A stretch of DNA of 64,000 bases from Acidobacteriota bacterium (GTDB lineage Bacteria; Acidobacteriota; Blastocatellia; Pyrinomonadales; Pyrinomonadaceae): assembly GCA_023389035.1 (NCBI GenBank), contig JAEWFC010000038.1:310001-374000 (forward strand), given 5' to 3'. The notes below the pieces were generated by a model that saw only the letters and a program-made list of their open reading frames with translations, had not been told where the DNA came from and made no database searches. The position numbers and the translations under genes are program-made. Below, one piece after another: positions 16,620-26,700 of this stretch; the stretch's first letter is position 1, and each line of letters begins with the position of its first letter.

Positions 16620-17018
16620 ATGTATCTTGTTAGGGCGATACTGGTTTGGATCGTCATCATCCTAGCGGAAAGCGTCAACGGCAGTTTCCGTGAGATCGTT
16701 TTAGTTCCGTCCTTTGGCGAGCGGTTCGCGAAACAGATCGGCTTTTTCGTAGGTGTTTCGATCATCTTCTCGGTCACATATGGGTTTATCCGCTGGATCA
16801 ATACCCCGAACACCAGGTCACTTTTTGCGATCGGATTTCTGTGGATGGTGATGACGGTTGTATTCGAGTTTGGCCTCGGTAAAATGCTCGGATATCCGAC
16901 TGAGCGAATGATGCAAGACTATGACCTATCACGCGGCGGCCTGATGGGTTTTGGGCTAGTGCTCCTCTTGATCGTTCCTTGGCTCGCGGCTAGAGTGAAA
17001 CGACTCAACATCCCCTAG
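16620..17018 (+). CDS. Small integral membrane protein, unknown
   Basis: The 132-residue product has four hydrophobic segments (about residues 3-18, 38-56, 67-86, 105-124) with short charged loops, so it is probably a four-helix inner membrane protein. I do not recognise the family. It lies alone between the regulator and the aminotransferase; ATG at 16620 has no obvious ribosome site. The gap to the next gene (17019-17245) holds no recognisable feature. Confidence 0.65.
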   Translation: MYLVRAILVWIVIILAESVNGSFREIVLVPSFGERFAKQIGFFVGVSIIFSVTYGFIRWINTPNTRSLFAIGFLWMVMTVVFEFGLGKMLGYPTERMMQDYDLSRGGLMGFGLVLLLIVPWLAARVKRLNIP

Positions 17019-17245
17019 TTCGGCGTGGACCAAGCGACAATGACGTTGAAAAGACGCCAATATTTAGCTATATTGGTGGTATTCCTATGACACCACGCTG
17101 CATTGCAAAGCTTCGTCCCGCAGCAAAGAGAGCCGACTTGTTCGGCGGCGATTAAGCGAATTTTCTCCGCCCGTTTAGCGTGCGAGTCGCAACCCGCACA
17201 TACCGGCTAACCTTTCGCCGCTCTGTCGGCACACCAAGGAGAAAA

Positions 17246-18601
17246 ATGACACCCTCAACAGAATTACAGAAACCTGTTATCAAAACAGCTCTTCCGGGCC
17301 CGAAGTCCCAAGAGATCATTGATGCTGATGCTCAGTACGTCACACCGAGCTATCCGCGTCCGGATTATAAGCTCGTCGCGGAAAAAGGCCGCGGCGTTTG
17401 GATCGAAGATCCTGACGGCAACGTATTTCTCGATTGCAACGCCGGCGTAGCGGTTTGTTCGACCGGGCACTGCCACCCGGAGGTCGTGAAAGCGATCACT
17501 GATCAGGCAAACGAACTCATCCATCTTTGCGGTACTGATTTTTACTATCGGCACATGCCTGCATTGGGAAAAAAGATCGATGAGATCGTGCCGATCGACG
17601 GCCCGACGAAATCACACTTTGCCAATAGCGGAGCTGAGGCGATCGAGACCGCGTTAAAGCTCGCGATGTATCATACGCGACGGCAGAAATTCATCTCGTT
17701 TTACGGATCGTTTCATGGCCGCACGCTTGGAGCTCTTTCGCTTACCTCATCAAAGGCAGCACAGCGGCTGGGCTTTATGCGTCAGGCTTTGGACGTCGTT
17801 CACATTCCCTATCCGAACCGCTTCCGGCACTTTGCGAACGACATGCCGACGGACGAAGCCACGATCACGAAGGACGTGATCAACTGGCTCGAGAACCGTA
17901 TCTTTAAGACCACGACCCCGCCGGATGAAGTTGCGGGTATTATCCTTGAGGTCGTGCAGGGTGAAGGTGGGTATGTTCCGGCGCCGACCGCATTCGTCAA
18001 GGAACTTCGCCGCATTTGTGACGAACATGGAATAATGCTGATCGTCGACGAGGTCCAATCAGGCATGGGGCGCACAGGAAAGATGTTCGCTCTCGATCAT
18101 CACGACGGCGTAAAGGCCGATATCGTCTGCATGGCGAAAGGTATCGGTTCGGGGATGCCGATCGGAGTTTGCACCGCTAAGGCCGACGTTATGTCATGGC
18201 ACAAGGGGGCACACGCATCTACATTCGGAGGTAATCCGGTAGCGATCGCGGCCGCGCTAAAGACGATCGAATTGCTGCAAGGCGGCCTCGTGGAAAACTC
18301 GGCGGAGGTCGGCGGCTACCTGAAGCAGGGCCTGGAAATACTAGCCGAGAAATACGATCGCATCGGCGACGTTCGCGGGCTCGGAATGATGCTGGGCGTC
18401 GAATTTGTGACCGACAAGGAATCGCTTAAACCCGACGCCGAGCTTCGCGATCGTATCGAGATGGCGTGCTTTAATCGCGGACTGATCATACTCGGCTGCG
18501 GAACAAGCACTATCCGCTGGTCGCCGCCGCTCATCCTGACAAAAGAAAATGCCGATGTAGCTCTCGAGATCTTCGATCAAGCGATAGCCGAAAGCATTTA
18601 A
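17246..18601 (+). CDS. Class III aminotransferase (acetylornithine / 4-aminobutyrate type)
   Basis: The 451-residue enzyme is a PLP-dependent fold-type I class III aminotransferase. The PLP lysine is K298 in MAKGIGSGMPIG; the ADEVQSG-like segment reads VDEVQSGMGRTGKMFA, and NSGAEAIETALK binds cofactor phosphate. Likely substrates are omega-amino groups of acetylornithine, GABA or similar; family alone cannot decide which. ATG 17246 has AAGGAG (17236-17241) in front and is preferred over a start 22 codons upstream. No arginine biosynthesis genes are adjacent, which leans towards amino acid catabolism. Confidence 0.88.
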   Translation: MTPSTELQKPVIKTALPGPKSQEIIDADAQYVTPSYPRPDYKLVAEKGRGVWIEDPDGNVFLDCNAGVAVCSTGHCHPEVVKAITDQANELIHLCGTDFYYRHMPALGKKIDEIVPIDGPTKSHFANSGAEAIETALKLAMYHTRRQKFISFYGSFHGRTLGALSLTSSKAAQRLGFMRQALDVVHIPYPNRFRHFANDMPTDEATITKDVINWLENRIFKTTTPPDEVAGIILEVVQGEGGYVPAPTAFVKELRRICDEHGIMLIVDEVQSGMGRTGKMFALDHHDGVKADIVCMAKGIGSGMPIGVCTAKADVMSWHKGAHASTFGGNPVAIAAALKTIELLQGGLVENSAEVGGYLKQGLEILAEKYDRIGDVRGLGMMLGVEFVTDKESLKPDAELRDRIEMACFNRGLIILGCGTSTIRWSPPLILTKENADVALEIFDQAIAESI

Positions 18602-18624
18602 GCAGGCTGCGGACAAGATAGTGA

Positions 18625-18654
18625 AAAGGCTGGCAACTTCTGCCGGCCTTTTTT
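18625..18654 (+). terminator. Rho-independent terminator
   Basis: AAGGCTGGCA and TGCCGGCCTT form a 10-bp stem (one G-U pair) around a 5-nt loop, followed by six or more Ts. Confidence 0.92.
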
Positions 18655-18717
18655 CTTTGCTAATTAGAAGGTCTTTTCTGCTATACTCTGCGGCGAAAAT
18701 CACCCTTTCATTAGTAC

Positions 18718-19458
18718 ATGCAAAACATGAACAAATATAAAGATCTGTGGAAATGGATGATCATTCCAATGATCATAATGCAGCTGGGAATCTTTCGGGA
18801 TTACTGGGGTGACTTCTCTGAGAATGCTTGGTCCGTTCACATTCACTACTGGACGGGTACGGCCTGGTACATTTTCATGATAATCCAGCCTTATTTCGTC
18901 ACGCACGGCCAGATCGAACGCCACCGGACGATCGGGATAATCGGGATGTTTCTAGCCGGCGGAGTTTGTCTGACGGCCTTTTCAATGATGCACCGTGACA
19001 TAGCTTCCGCAGAGAGTTCGCTAGCGAACCCAGCGCGGTTCGGACCATTTGAACCATGGTTTTTCTACGGCGTTGCGGCCGTCGAGATCGTAATGATCGC
19101 CGCGTTTGGCTATGCGGTCATAAAAAGTATTCTCCATCGCAAAGAGATCGAGAACCATTCTTGGTGGCTGATCTCGACCGTTTTCGTCATCATGATGCCG
19201 GCTCTCGGGCGCGGTCTTCAATTTGTAGCGTTTGCATTGCAGACCGATCGGATGCCCAACGTCGATATCATGCTTCCTCTTTACATTTCGGAAATGATCA
19301 TTATCGGGATGCTTTTGCTCGGAGCGTGGAAATTCGGGACTCTGAGACATCCAGCAACCTACCTTGCTTTAGCGGTAAATTCATTCAATTTGTTACTCGA
19401 ACCTCTGGGACGATCCGAAACCGTACAAACGGTCCTTAGGTCCGCTATTCAAGGATGA
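18718..19458 (+). CDS. Seven-helix membrane protein, unknown
   Basis: The 246-residue product has about seven hydrophobic segments (around residues 12-27, 45-60, 72-90, 113-132, 146-165, 185-203, 207-225). Conserved-looking polar residues lie within or near helices (HIHYWTGTAW, MMHRD, HSWW), a pattern seen in heme- or quinone-associated membrane proteins, but I cannot name a family. It is a single gene following a terminator, and it converges on the DUF72 gene with a 7-bp gap. Confidence 0.72.
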   Translation: MQNMNKYKDLWKWMIIPMIIMQLGIFRDYWGDFSENAWSVHIHYWTGTAWYIFMIIQPYFVTHGQIERHRTIGIIGMFLAGGVCLTAFSMMHRDIASAESSLANPARFGPFEPWFFYGVAAVEIVMIAAFGYAVIKSILHRKEIENHSWWLISTVFVIMMPALGRGLQFVAFALQTDRMPNVDIMLPLYISEMIIIGMLLLGAWKFGTLRHPATYLALAVNSFNLLLEPLGRSETVQTVLRSAIQG

Positions 19459-19465
19459 CGCCTGA

Positions 19466-20374
19466 TTATGAGCCATCTTGCGAAATCAGGAGCGGTTTCA
19501 TTCCTAATAGACCGAGCCGTTCGGATAGCTGCATCGCGTCGAACGGAGCGTGGACCTTAATACTGTTATCGAAATAGGCGAACACGTCGCGGCCCCGCTT
19601 TCTTGATGCCGACCTACCAACGATCTTGATCGCATCCGAAGGCTCGCCTCCTTCGCTCCACGTTTTGATACGCTTCGCCCAGCCGTCTAGCTCTTCATCG
19701 CTATAATCGCTTTCGTATAGCTTATCCTTGCCGTGAAGGCGAATATAGATGAGGTCTGAGGTTATGTCTTCCGAATAGCCATACTCCGCTGCCGAATCTG
19801 CAAACACCAGAGCCATCTTGTGCTTCCGAAGCAAGGTGACGAACTCCTTGCCAAAGAACGTGTCGTTTCGCGGCTCGAACGCATACTGCAATTCACGCTC
19901 GCTGACGGGATCTATCCACGCATTCTCTTTTTTCTTGATCGTATTCTCGGACGCAAGTTCTGCAGCCTGGACGGTGGTTTTTGGAAGCAGTTCCATAAAG
20001 TCAGCAAACCGCTCTTTCTCGAACTTTTCCCATTTAGGAAATTGCCATAGTATCGGTCCAAGTTTATCGCCGAGCAGAAGCAAACCCGACGCGAAGAAGT
20101 TTGCGAGTGGAACGCGAACCTCTTTCAGCCGCTTTCGATGGCTTATATATTTCGAACCCTTTACTGCGAAGATGAAGTCGTCAGGAGTTTCGGAATACCA
20201 TTTTCTAAAGGTTTCCGGTTTCTGGAGTGAGTAAAAGGTGCGGTTGATCTCGATCGAGTTCAACTTACGGCTTGCGTACTCGAGTTCGCGTTTATGCGGA
20301 AGCTTGTCCGGATAAAACTCCCCTCGCCACGGCTCGTAGGTCCATCCTGAGATCCCGACGCGTATCTCGCTCAT
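19466..20374 (-). CDS. DUF72 (YecE-like) protein
   Basis: The 302-residue cytoplasmic protein has the DUF72 hallmarks: opening IRVGISGWTYEPWRGEFYP, LNSIEINRTFYSLQ, FIFAVKGSKYISHRKRL, ILWQFP, and a late YIRLHGK segment. The fold is a TIM barrel; no reaction is established, though a nuclease-like or sugar-binding role has been suggested for the family. ATG at 20374 is chosen because homologues begin within a few residues of IRVGISGW; an upstream start would add 22 unrelated residues. Confidence 0.92.
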   Translation of the reverse strand: MSEIRVGISGWTYEPWRGEFYPDKLPHKRELEYASRKLNSIEINRTFYSLQKPETFRKWYSETPDDFIFAVKGSKYISHRKRLKEVRVPLANFFASGLLLLGDKLGPILWQFPKWEKFEKERFADFMELLPKTTVQAAELASENTIKKKENAWIDPVSERELQYAFEPRNDTFFGKEFVTLLRKHKMALVFADSAAEYGYSEDITSDLIYIRLHGKDKLYESDYSDEELDGWAKRIKTWSEGGEPSDAIKIVGRSASRKRGRDVFAYFDNSIKVHAPFDAMQLSERLGLLGMKPLLISQDGS

Positions 20375-20421
20375 GCAGGAATGATACCATCGCGGCGGCG
20401 TCATTCTTGCAGCGTCTAAAC

Positions 20422-20452
20422 GCAAAAGGCGGAAGCACACGTCTTCCGCCTT
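20422..20452 (-). terminator. Terminator of the 20479 gene
   Basis: Reverse strand AAGGCGGAAG (20452-20443), 7-nt loop, CTTCCGCCTT (20435-20426), then TT. Confidence 0.88.
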
Positions 20453-20478
20453 GATCGAGATTTTATCGAAACGTCGGA

Positions 20479-21069
20479 CTATGGAGCTCGGCGATCGGTC
20501 ATTCGAACGCCCATTACCTTCCCCGGAAATGTTCCGAAGCCTTCGAGTTGGATCTCTTCCTTCCCGTCGTCATCTTCGCCCAGCTTTACTCGCGCGGCGC
20601 CGATGAACGTGCCCTCGCCGTTCTTCTTTCCGGGTTCGAAAACTATTTCAAACACTCCGAACGGAAAATCGACAGACCGGGCACCGGCCCGTAGCTCGCC
20701 GAAAGTTATCCAGCGTTCAAAGACGACCATTAGCCGCGTCTTATCGCCATCCGGCCGTTCAAAGGCTGCTACAACGGTCGGTCCAAGCCTGCTGCCAAAT
20801 TGAACACGTCCAAGATCATTCTTCTTTAGCTCTTCAGCAAGCTTGTCCTGTCCCGAGGTCTTCAGGATCTGATGGTACCGATCCGACTCGGCATCTGAGG
20901 TCCGGCCATTCAGAACAATGTTGAAATCCGAAGTAACCAGCCTCGTGTTCATGCCTGAACCGTAAACGACCACGGTCCCTTCAAAACGATCGACCAATTG
21001 AGCGTTCGCGGACGTAACGCTAATGACTGCCAATGCGAATACAAATACGGTCAAAATACCTTTTCTCAT
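20479..21069 (-). CDS. Secreted protein of unknown function
   Basis: The 196-residue product has a signal peptide (hydrophobic LTVFVFALAVISV, ending SANAQ) and a beta-rich mature domain that begins VDRFEGTVVVYGSGMNTRLV and ends with short basic segments. I do not recognise the family. The start is ATG 21069, with GGGAGG six bases upstream; a TTG two codons earlier sits too close to that site. It is a single gene with its own terminator. Confidence 0.75.
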   Translation of the reverse strand: MRKGILTVFVFALAVISVTSANAQLVDRFEGTVVVYGSGMNTRLVTSDFNIVLNGRTSDAESDRYHQILKTSGQDKLAEELKKNDLGRVQFGSRLGPTVVAAFERPDGDKTRLMVVFERWITFGELRAGARSVDFPFGVFEIVFEPGKKNGEGTFIGAARVKLGEDDDGKEEIQLEGFGTFPGKVMGVRMTDRRAP

Positions 21070-21201
21070 CTTCAACCTCCCTTAAGAAATGTCCCGTTAG
21101 CTGTTAAAACGCGAATCGATTCGCACAGCGGACACTCTCTAAAAACACAAGCTTGGATGAGATCGGACCAGGAATGGATAACCGAAAACTGTCAGAGCAG
21201 G

Positions 21202-21675
21202 TCACGAAAGCAGAAGTTCCATGCGAACATTCGCACGGGCGTACTCGGAGTGTGGATCGAGCGGAGTGTTCTTGAACCCGTATTTCTTGTACAAACCGAG
21301 GGCTGCAGGAAGTTTTGAGTTGGTCTCGAGGAAGATCGTTTTAGCGCGTCGGGCCTTGGCTAATTCAATACAGGCGTCCATCAGCATGTTCGAAATGCCG
21401 CGCCCTTGAAAGCTTGGGGCGACGGCCATCTTTGATAGCTCAAAGATATCGTCGCCGGCATCGATCATCGCGGCCGTGCCGACCACTTCCCCACTGTAAT
21501 CGACGGCAAAGAATATCTCACCGCCCGGTTCGATAATTGTCTCAAAGGGAAAGTCGAGGATCTCGCGGTCGTGTTTTTCTATCTGGAAATGTTCGGCGAT
21601 CCAGGCGTAATTCAGACGGGCGAAATCGCCGGCGAAGGCCGGGTCGAAGCCGACGATCCGCACGCTGTCGCTCAT
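21202..21675 (-). CDS. GNAT-family N-acetyltransferase
   Basis: The 157-residue product has the GNAT acetyl-CoA pyrophosphate loop PSFQGRGISNMLM (Q/RxxGxG/A type; about residues 92-104), preceded by strand ELSKMAV and followed by IFLETNSKLPAALGLYKKYGF, all typical. The substrate is unknown. It starts 3 bp after the purA stop on the same strand, so it is very likely the downstream gene of a purA transcript. Confidence 0.88.
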   Translation of the reverse strand: MSDSVRIVGFDPAFAGDFARLNYAWIAEHFQIEKHDREILDFPFETIIEPGGEIFFAVDYSGEVVGTAAMIDAGDDIFELSKMAVAPSFQGRGISNMLMDACIELAKARRAKTIFLETNSKLPAALGLYKKYGFKNTPLDPHSEYARANVRMELLLS

Positions 21676-21678
21676 CTC

Positions 21679-22992
21679 TTATTTGTTGAACCAGCTTTCC
21701 ATTACCGATTCCTTCAGGATCACCGTCTGGTCGCGTTCAGGCCCTGTTGAGATCAGCCCGATCTCAACCCCAACCCGATCAGAAAGGAAACGGACGTATT
21801 CCTGAGCTTTTGAGGGCAGGTCGTCGAAATCGGTCGTCCCGACGGTATCGGACTTCCAGCCCTCCAGAGTCTCGTAAATTGGCTTGATCTGTCGCAGGTC
21901 GTGGGAAACGGCCGGAAATGTATCGACGCGTTTTCCGTCGATCTCGTAGCCCGTGCACACCTTGATCTCGTCAAGTTCATCGAGTACGTCAAGCTTGGTC
22001 AAAGCGATCGAGTCAAATCCGTTAAGCTCGGCCGCATAGCGCGTTGCGACAGCGTCAAACCAACCGCACCTTCGCGGCCGTTTGGTTACCGAGCCGTACT
22101 CGTGCCCGCGTTCACGGATAAGGTTCGCTATATCTTCCTCAGAATCAAGCATCTCCGTCGGGAAAGGCCCTTCGCCGACGCGCGTCGCGTACGTTCGTAC
22201 GATACCGAGAACACCGGTGATGTGATGCGGCGGTATTCCGGCACCTACCGAAGCCCCGCCCGCGGTCGGGTTCGAAGACGTGACGTACGGGTAAGTTCCA
22301 TGATCTACATCAAGAAGCGTCGCTTGAGCACCCTCGAGCAGTATCTTCTTATTCGACTTTCGGGCTTCGGCAAGGAAATGAGAGGTTTCGCTGACAAATG
22401 GCCGGAGCCGCTCGATAAGCGGAGTTATTTCTTCGAGAATCTCATCCGCACGCAGCGGCTGATTGCCGAACAATGCGATGATGCGATTTGCCTCTTCAAG
22501 GTTCCTCTCAACCCGCAGTTTCAAAATCTCCGGCGACATAGCATCTGCGACTCGGATCCCGCGTCGGCCGGCCTTGTCTTCATACGCCGGCCCGATACCG
22601 CGGAGCGTCGTGCCGATCTTTTCGTTACCGAGCCGTTCCTCCGACGTGTGGTCGAGAGCTCGGTGGTACGGCATTATCAGGTGAGCCCGGCTTGAGACCT
22701 TTAGGCGTTCGGGTGATACATCGACACCTTTGGCGGCGATCTGATCGACCTCTTCGAAAAACGCTTTTGGATCGATCACCATCCCATTACCCAACACACA
22801 GGTCTTGTCAGAATGGATTATCCCGGATGGAAGCAGCCGGAGCACGAAAGCCTTGTCGCCGACGTAAACGCTGTGGCCGGCGTTGTGCCCGCCCTGATAC
22901 CTCGACACGACATCGAACCGGTCGGCCAAAAGATCGACGACCTTTCCCTTTCCCTCGTCGCCCCACTGTGCACCGATAATTACAATGATCAT
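21679..22992 (-). CDS. purA: Adenylosuccinate synthetase
   Basis: The 437-residue enzyme joins IMP and aspartate with GTP to make adenylosuccinate, the first committed step to AMP. It has the P-loop GDEGKGK at residues 11-17, the segment GGHNAGH, GTTLRGIGPAYEDKAGRRGIR, the catalytic GAQATLLDVDHGTYPYVTSSN region and the C-terminal STGPERDQTVI. Length is normal. The next gene downstream, a GNAT, follows after 3 bp. Confidence 0.97.
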   Translation of the reverse strand: MIIVIIGAQWGDEGKGKVVDLLADRFDVVSRYQGGHNAGHSVYVGDKAFVLRLLPSGIIHSDKTCVLGNGMVIDPKAFFEEVDQIAAKGVDVSPERLKVSSRAHLIMPYHRALDHTSEERLGNEKIGTTLRGIGPAYEDKAGRRGIRVADAMSPEILKLRVERNLEEANRIIALFGNQPLRADEILEEITPLIERLRPFVSETSHFLAEARKSNKKILLEGAQATLLDVDHGTYPYVTSSNPTAGGASVGAGIPPHHITGVLGIVRTYATRVGEGPFPTEMLDSEEDIANLIRERGHEYGSVTKRPRRCGWFDAVATRYAAELNGFDSIALTKLDVLDELDEIKVCTGYEIDGKRVDTFPAVSHDLRQIKPIYETLEGWKSDTVGTTDFDDLPSKAQEYVRFLSDRVGVEIGLISTGPERDQTVILKESVMESWFNK

Positions 22993-23098
22993 ATGGTTAT
23001 CAGAAAACGAATCTTATATTATCCACGCTATGAGGTGAGAATGCGAGTGAAGCAATTCGGGTGGACGTATGGCCGGTTTATCAGCGCTTGAACCGCCG

Positions 23099-23644
23099 TC
23101 AGCGGCTCTCCCATTCGCTTTTCAGTAATCCGTAAACCGCCCAGTCGCCGAATCGGCCATCTACAAGCTCGACTTGACGCAGCGTTCCCTCAAGCGAGAA
23201 CCCGAGTCGTTCGGGCACCGCACGGCTTCGTTCGTTCTCAACGTTGCAATTGATCTGCACTCGGTTCAACCCCATCGTGCTGAACAAATGGTCGATCAAA
23301 ACGCGGCAGCACCGCGTGATTATTCCTTTTCCCTGGTGGCGGTGATCGATCCAATATCCGATCGAAGCGTGGCGGTTCGCCGTATCGAGATCGTGGAAGC
23401 CCACGCTTCCGACTATCACGTCGTTGAGCATTATCAGCGCGTTAAACCTGCCGTCGTGCGCAAATTCATCAAGCGTCCGTTGGATCCATTGTCGGGCATG
23501 TTCGACGTCGTAATCATCGACCGCCCAGGGCATCCATGGCCCCAGATGCTCAAGATTCTCACGAACAGCACGAGCAGCTGCATCCGCATGACGCGGCTCA
23601 GGCAGCTCGAGCCGTATTTGATCATCGATCTTGTACGAGAACAT
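23099..23644 (-). CDS. RimJ/RimL-type GNAT N-acetyltransferase
   Basis: The 181-residue product opens with IRLELPEPRHADAAARAVREN, as in RimJ/RimL-like acetyltransferases of ribosomal proteins and small molecules, and has the acetyl-CoA loop HQGKGIITRC (about residues 114-123) and VQINCNVENERSRAVPERLGF. The substrate is unknown. I start it at ATG 23644; an upstream TTG would begin within the hairpin at 23661-23692. It lies downstream of the subtilase gene. Confidence 0.87.
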   Translation of the reverse strand: MFSYKIDDQIRLELPEPRHADAAARAVRENLEHLGPWMPWAVDDYDVEHARQWIQRTLDEFAHDGRFNALIMLNDVIVGSVGFHDLDTANRHASIGYWIDHRHQGKGIITRCCRVLIDHLFSTMGLNRVQINCNVENERSRAVPERLGFSLEGTLRQVELVDGRFGDWAVYGLLKSEWESR

Positions 23645-23660
23645 AGGAAGTTGAAAGCAC

Positions 23661-23692
23661 TTGGGACAACCGCGAAACGGCGGCTGTCCCAA
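23661..23692 (-). terminator. Strong hairpin after the subtilase gene
   Basis: TTGGGACA (23661-23668) pairs with TGTCCCAA (23685-23692), with an inner CCGC/GCGG stem. The T-run that follows on the reverse strand is weak, so it may be an attenuator between subtilase and GNAT. Confidence 0.6.
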
Positions 23693-23715
23693 AGCCTCTC
23701 GAGGGTCAGTAAAGT

Positions 23716-26700
23716 TTATCGGACGTAGGCGGCCGCGACAGGTGCGTCCGTCAATATACCGTACTGCGTTATGAACTGACCGGCCGTAGAACGGTTAATG
23801 AACCACGTAGCTCCAGCGGGCCGGAATACCGCAGGATCCATTTTGCCGTCGCCATCATAATCACCGGGCACCGGATTATCGCCCTGCTGCCCGTACGGGA
23901 ATGCAAAGAATGACGAGTCCTCGCTACGCAGGATATACCATTCGCCGGTCGAAGGCCGCCAAAACGCCGCATCCGCCTTGCCATCGCCCGTGTAATCACC
24001 TTGAACGATACGATCGCTTGCCGAACCGAACTGGAACGCGGCCACACCGGCCGTGCTGCGGTTTATCCACCACTCACTGCCATTGGCGCCGTTCGGGCGA
24101 TAAACCGCAAGATCTGAGCGTCCGTCACCGTCGTAATCTGCCACGGCAGGTCGATCACCCGGCGAACCAAACTGGAAGATATCGATCCCGCCTGAGGAGC
24201 GATTTATGAACCATGTTCCTGCTCGGAACACAGCTATATCAGCCTTGCCATCTTGATCAAAGTCGCCCGGAGCCGGAACATCGCCGGCGGTGCCGAATGC
24301 GAACGAGAAGTATGTATTGTTATCGCTTCTGAGAACGAACCACTCCCCGCTTACCGGTCGCCAAACTGCAACGTCCGTCTTCCCGTCGCCGGTGTAATCC
24401 GCAGGAACGATAATGTCAGTAGCCGAACCGAATTGCGTTCCGCCGCTGCCGCCGCCTGGTTCGGTCGAACTGTACCACCATTCGCCGACGGCCGGTCGAA
24501 ACACCGCGAGATCCGTTTTACCATCACCAGTGAAATCGGCCGGCGGAGCGGCGCCGGTCTCAGGTTCGCCGAAGTTATACGCGACGAGTGAAAAATGCTG
24601 ATCGGTCGTGTCGCCGTTTCCTAAGATGCCGTCACCATTGAGAGCGGTCGCCGTAACAGTGATCGTGATCTCTGTTCCCGGAGCGATGCCTGGAGGCAGG
24701 AAAACATTCTCGACGTTGTCGACCGTGCTGTTCGTACCGCCGGTGGCTGAGTTTCCGTTCGCGAATACATTCCCGCGATAGATCGTACCGCCGACGTTCA
24801 CATTCAGATCAAGATTGTTAACGAGCGCCGGGTTCCCTGTTCCCGGCGGATCGGTCCACACCAGGCTCACGCGAAACGGTTTCGTCGCATCGCCGACCGT
24901 TCCCTGATAAACAACGCTCTCAGCCGGATTTGAGAACGCATGTGACTCATTCACGTGAAGCATCGGAACGCCGGTGTTCATCATCGATCTCATGTGAACG
25001 CGCCCCCAACCTTCGTCGCCGTTAGGGCGAACATTTGAGGTGAGATTGCCGTTCATTTCCTGAGCTGTGTTAATGATCGCAGCCTTGATAAGCGACGGCC
25101 GCGGGTCCGTTCCGGCATTGAGGTTACGATAATATTGCGTGAACAGAGCCGCGGCGCCAGCTATCTGCGGGGCGGCGTGCGAAGTGCCTGAGCTATAAGC
25201 ATGATTCGCGTCAAAGCACGATGTTACCGATCCGCAAGAGCCTGCCCTACTTCCTGTGATAACCGTGCCAGGAGCTGTGATATCCGGCTTCATTCTGCCG
25301 TCTGCAGCGGGTCCGCGGCTGGAGGTGCTTCTCAGATCATCCATATTGTCCGCACCGGTTCCGGTGAACTCAGACCGTACATTCTCCGAATTTGCGACGG
25401 ATATCGTGTTCTTTGACATCTTAGGACGCGTCAACCCTGAGGAGCCCGAGTTTCCGGCCGAGAAAACGATCGTAAATGGATCGATCGTCGCCGTGGAGAT
25501 CGATGCATCACGAACGAGCGAGTCGTACGTGGCCTCCATCGTGCCGTAACTATTACCGTTCGTTCCGGAGCCCCAACTGTTGTTCGAGATCGTACCGCGA
25601 GCACCATTCGGCCCGAGCGTGTTGAGTGAATCATCAACTGCCTGTGCATCAGTCGTCGTATTTCCGGACTTGAGAAACGGGATATTGATGATGTTCGCGC
25701 GCGGGGCGATCCCGAGACCGTAGTTGTATCCGAGCGGATCTAAGATACCGAACGGCGTGTAACCCGCGATTATGCTTGCGTTGATATGTCCGTGGCCGCC
25801 CGAAGCACCGGCGGTCGCACCACGTAGCGGTCCATCAACCGTATTGGCGGACGTAACGTAAAACCCACCATTGCCAGGAATGCTGATCCCATCGTCTGAG
25901 ACCATTACGGTCACGCCGGTACCGTCCACACCGAACTGCGACAGCGGATCATAGCCGGGAGCGTTTATAACGGTCGGGCCTGTATAGTTTCCGGCAACGA
26001 TCTGTGCGGCGCGTTCATCTTCGGCGGTTGGCTTGACGTACGGATCGATACGGAAAACACCAGGCATTTCGAGCATGGCCGCTACCTGATCGACCGGCAT
26101 CTCTACACGGATCACATTAAAGAAATTCGAAGGCATCCGATTTTCTGCCAACACGCGGCCGCCGGTCCGTTCGCGGAACGAACGTGCCATACGGTCCGTG
26201 TTCTCGTTTGCAAAAACGGCAATATCAAACGTTGCGACGGGCTGCTTGACCTCGGCAATGAAGGCGTCGGTCTCGGGGGCCCGCTTGTGTTCGGGGAGAT
26301 ACTCACCGACCCAGCGAACACGCGAGTGGCCGGCGGCCTTTGCGATCGCCTGTGCCTCGCCATAAACAAAGAATGCCTGGTGCGGCACATACTGCAAAAC
26401 CTTGACACCCGCGTCCTGCAAACTTTCCACCAGCTCGTCGGTCGTTGCAGCACCGAACTGCACCACGTAATAACCCTCACGAGCCTCTGATTCAGCACCA
26501 CGACTTAGTGAGCCACGCGGCGGAGCGTCGACAGGATCGAACTTCGCACCCGGCAAATTGACCGTTTGTTCGATGCTCTGGACATTGAACCCCGCCCGCT
26601 CAAGTCCTGCCGTAGACTTGACCGTTACGATGGCCTCGGATCCAAGGTCCTGGACGACCGTCGCGAGTTCACCGATCTCGTCCTTCTGTCCATAATCCTT

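Noticed and set aside
17041..17154. Two short frames before the aminotransferase
   Set aside because: 16 and 22 codons, no ribosome site, no similarity that I recognise; could be chance.
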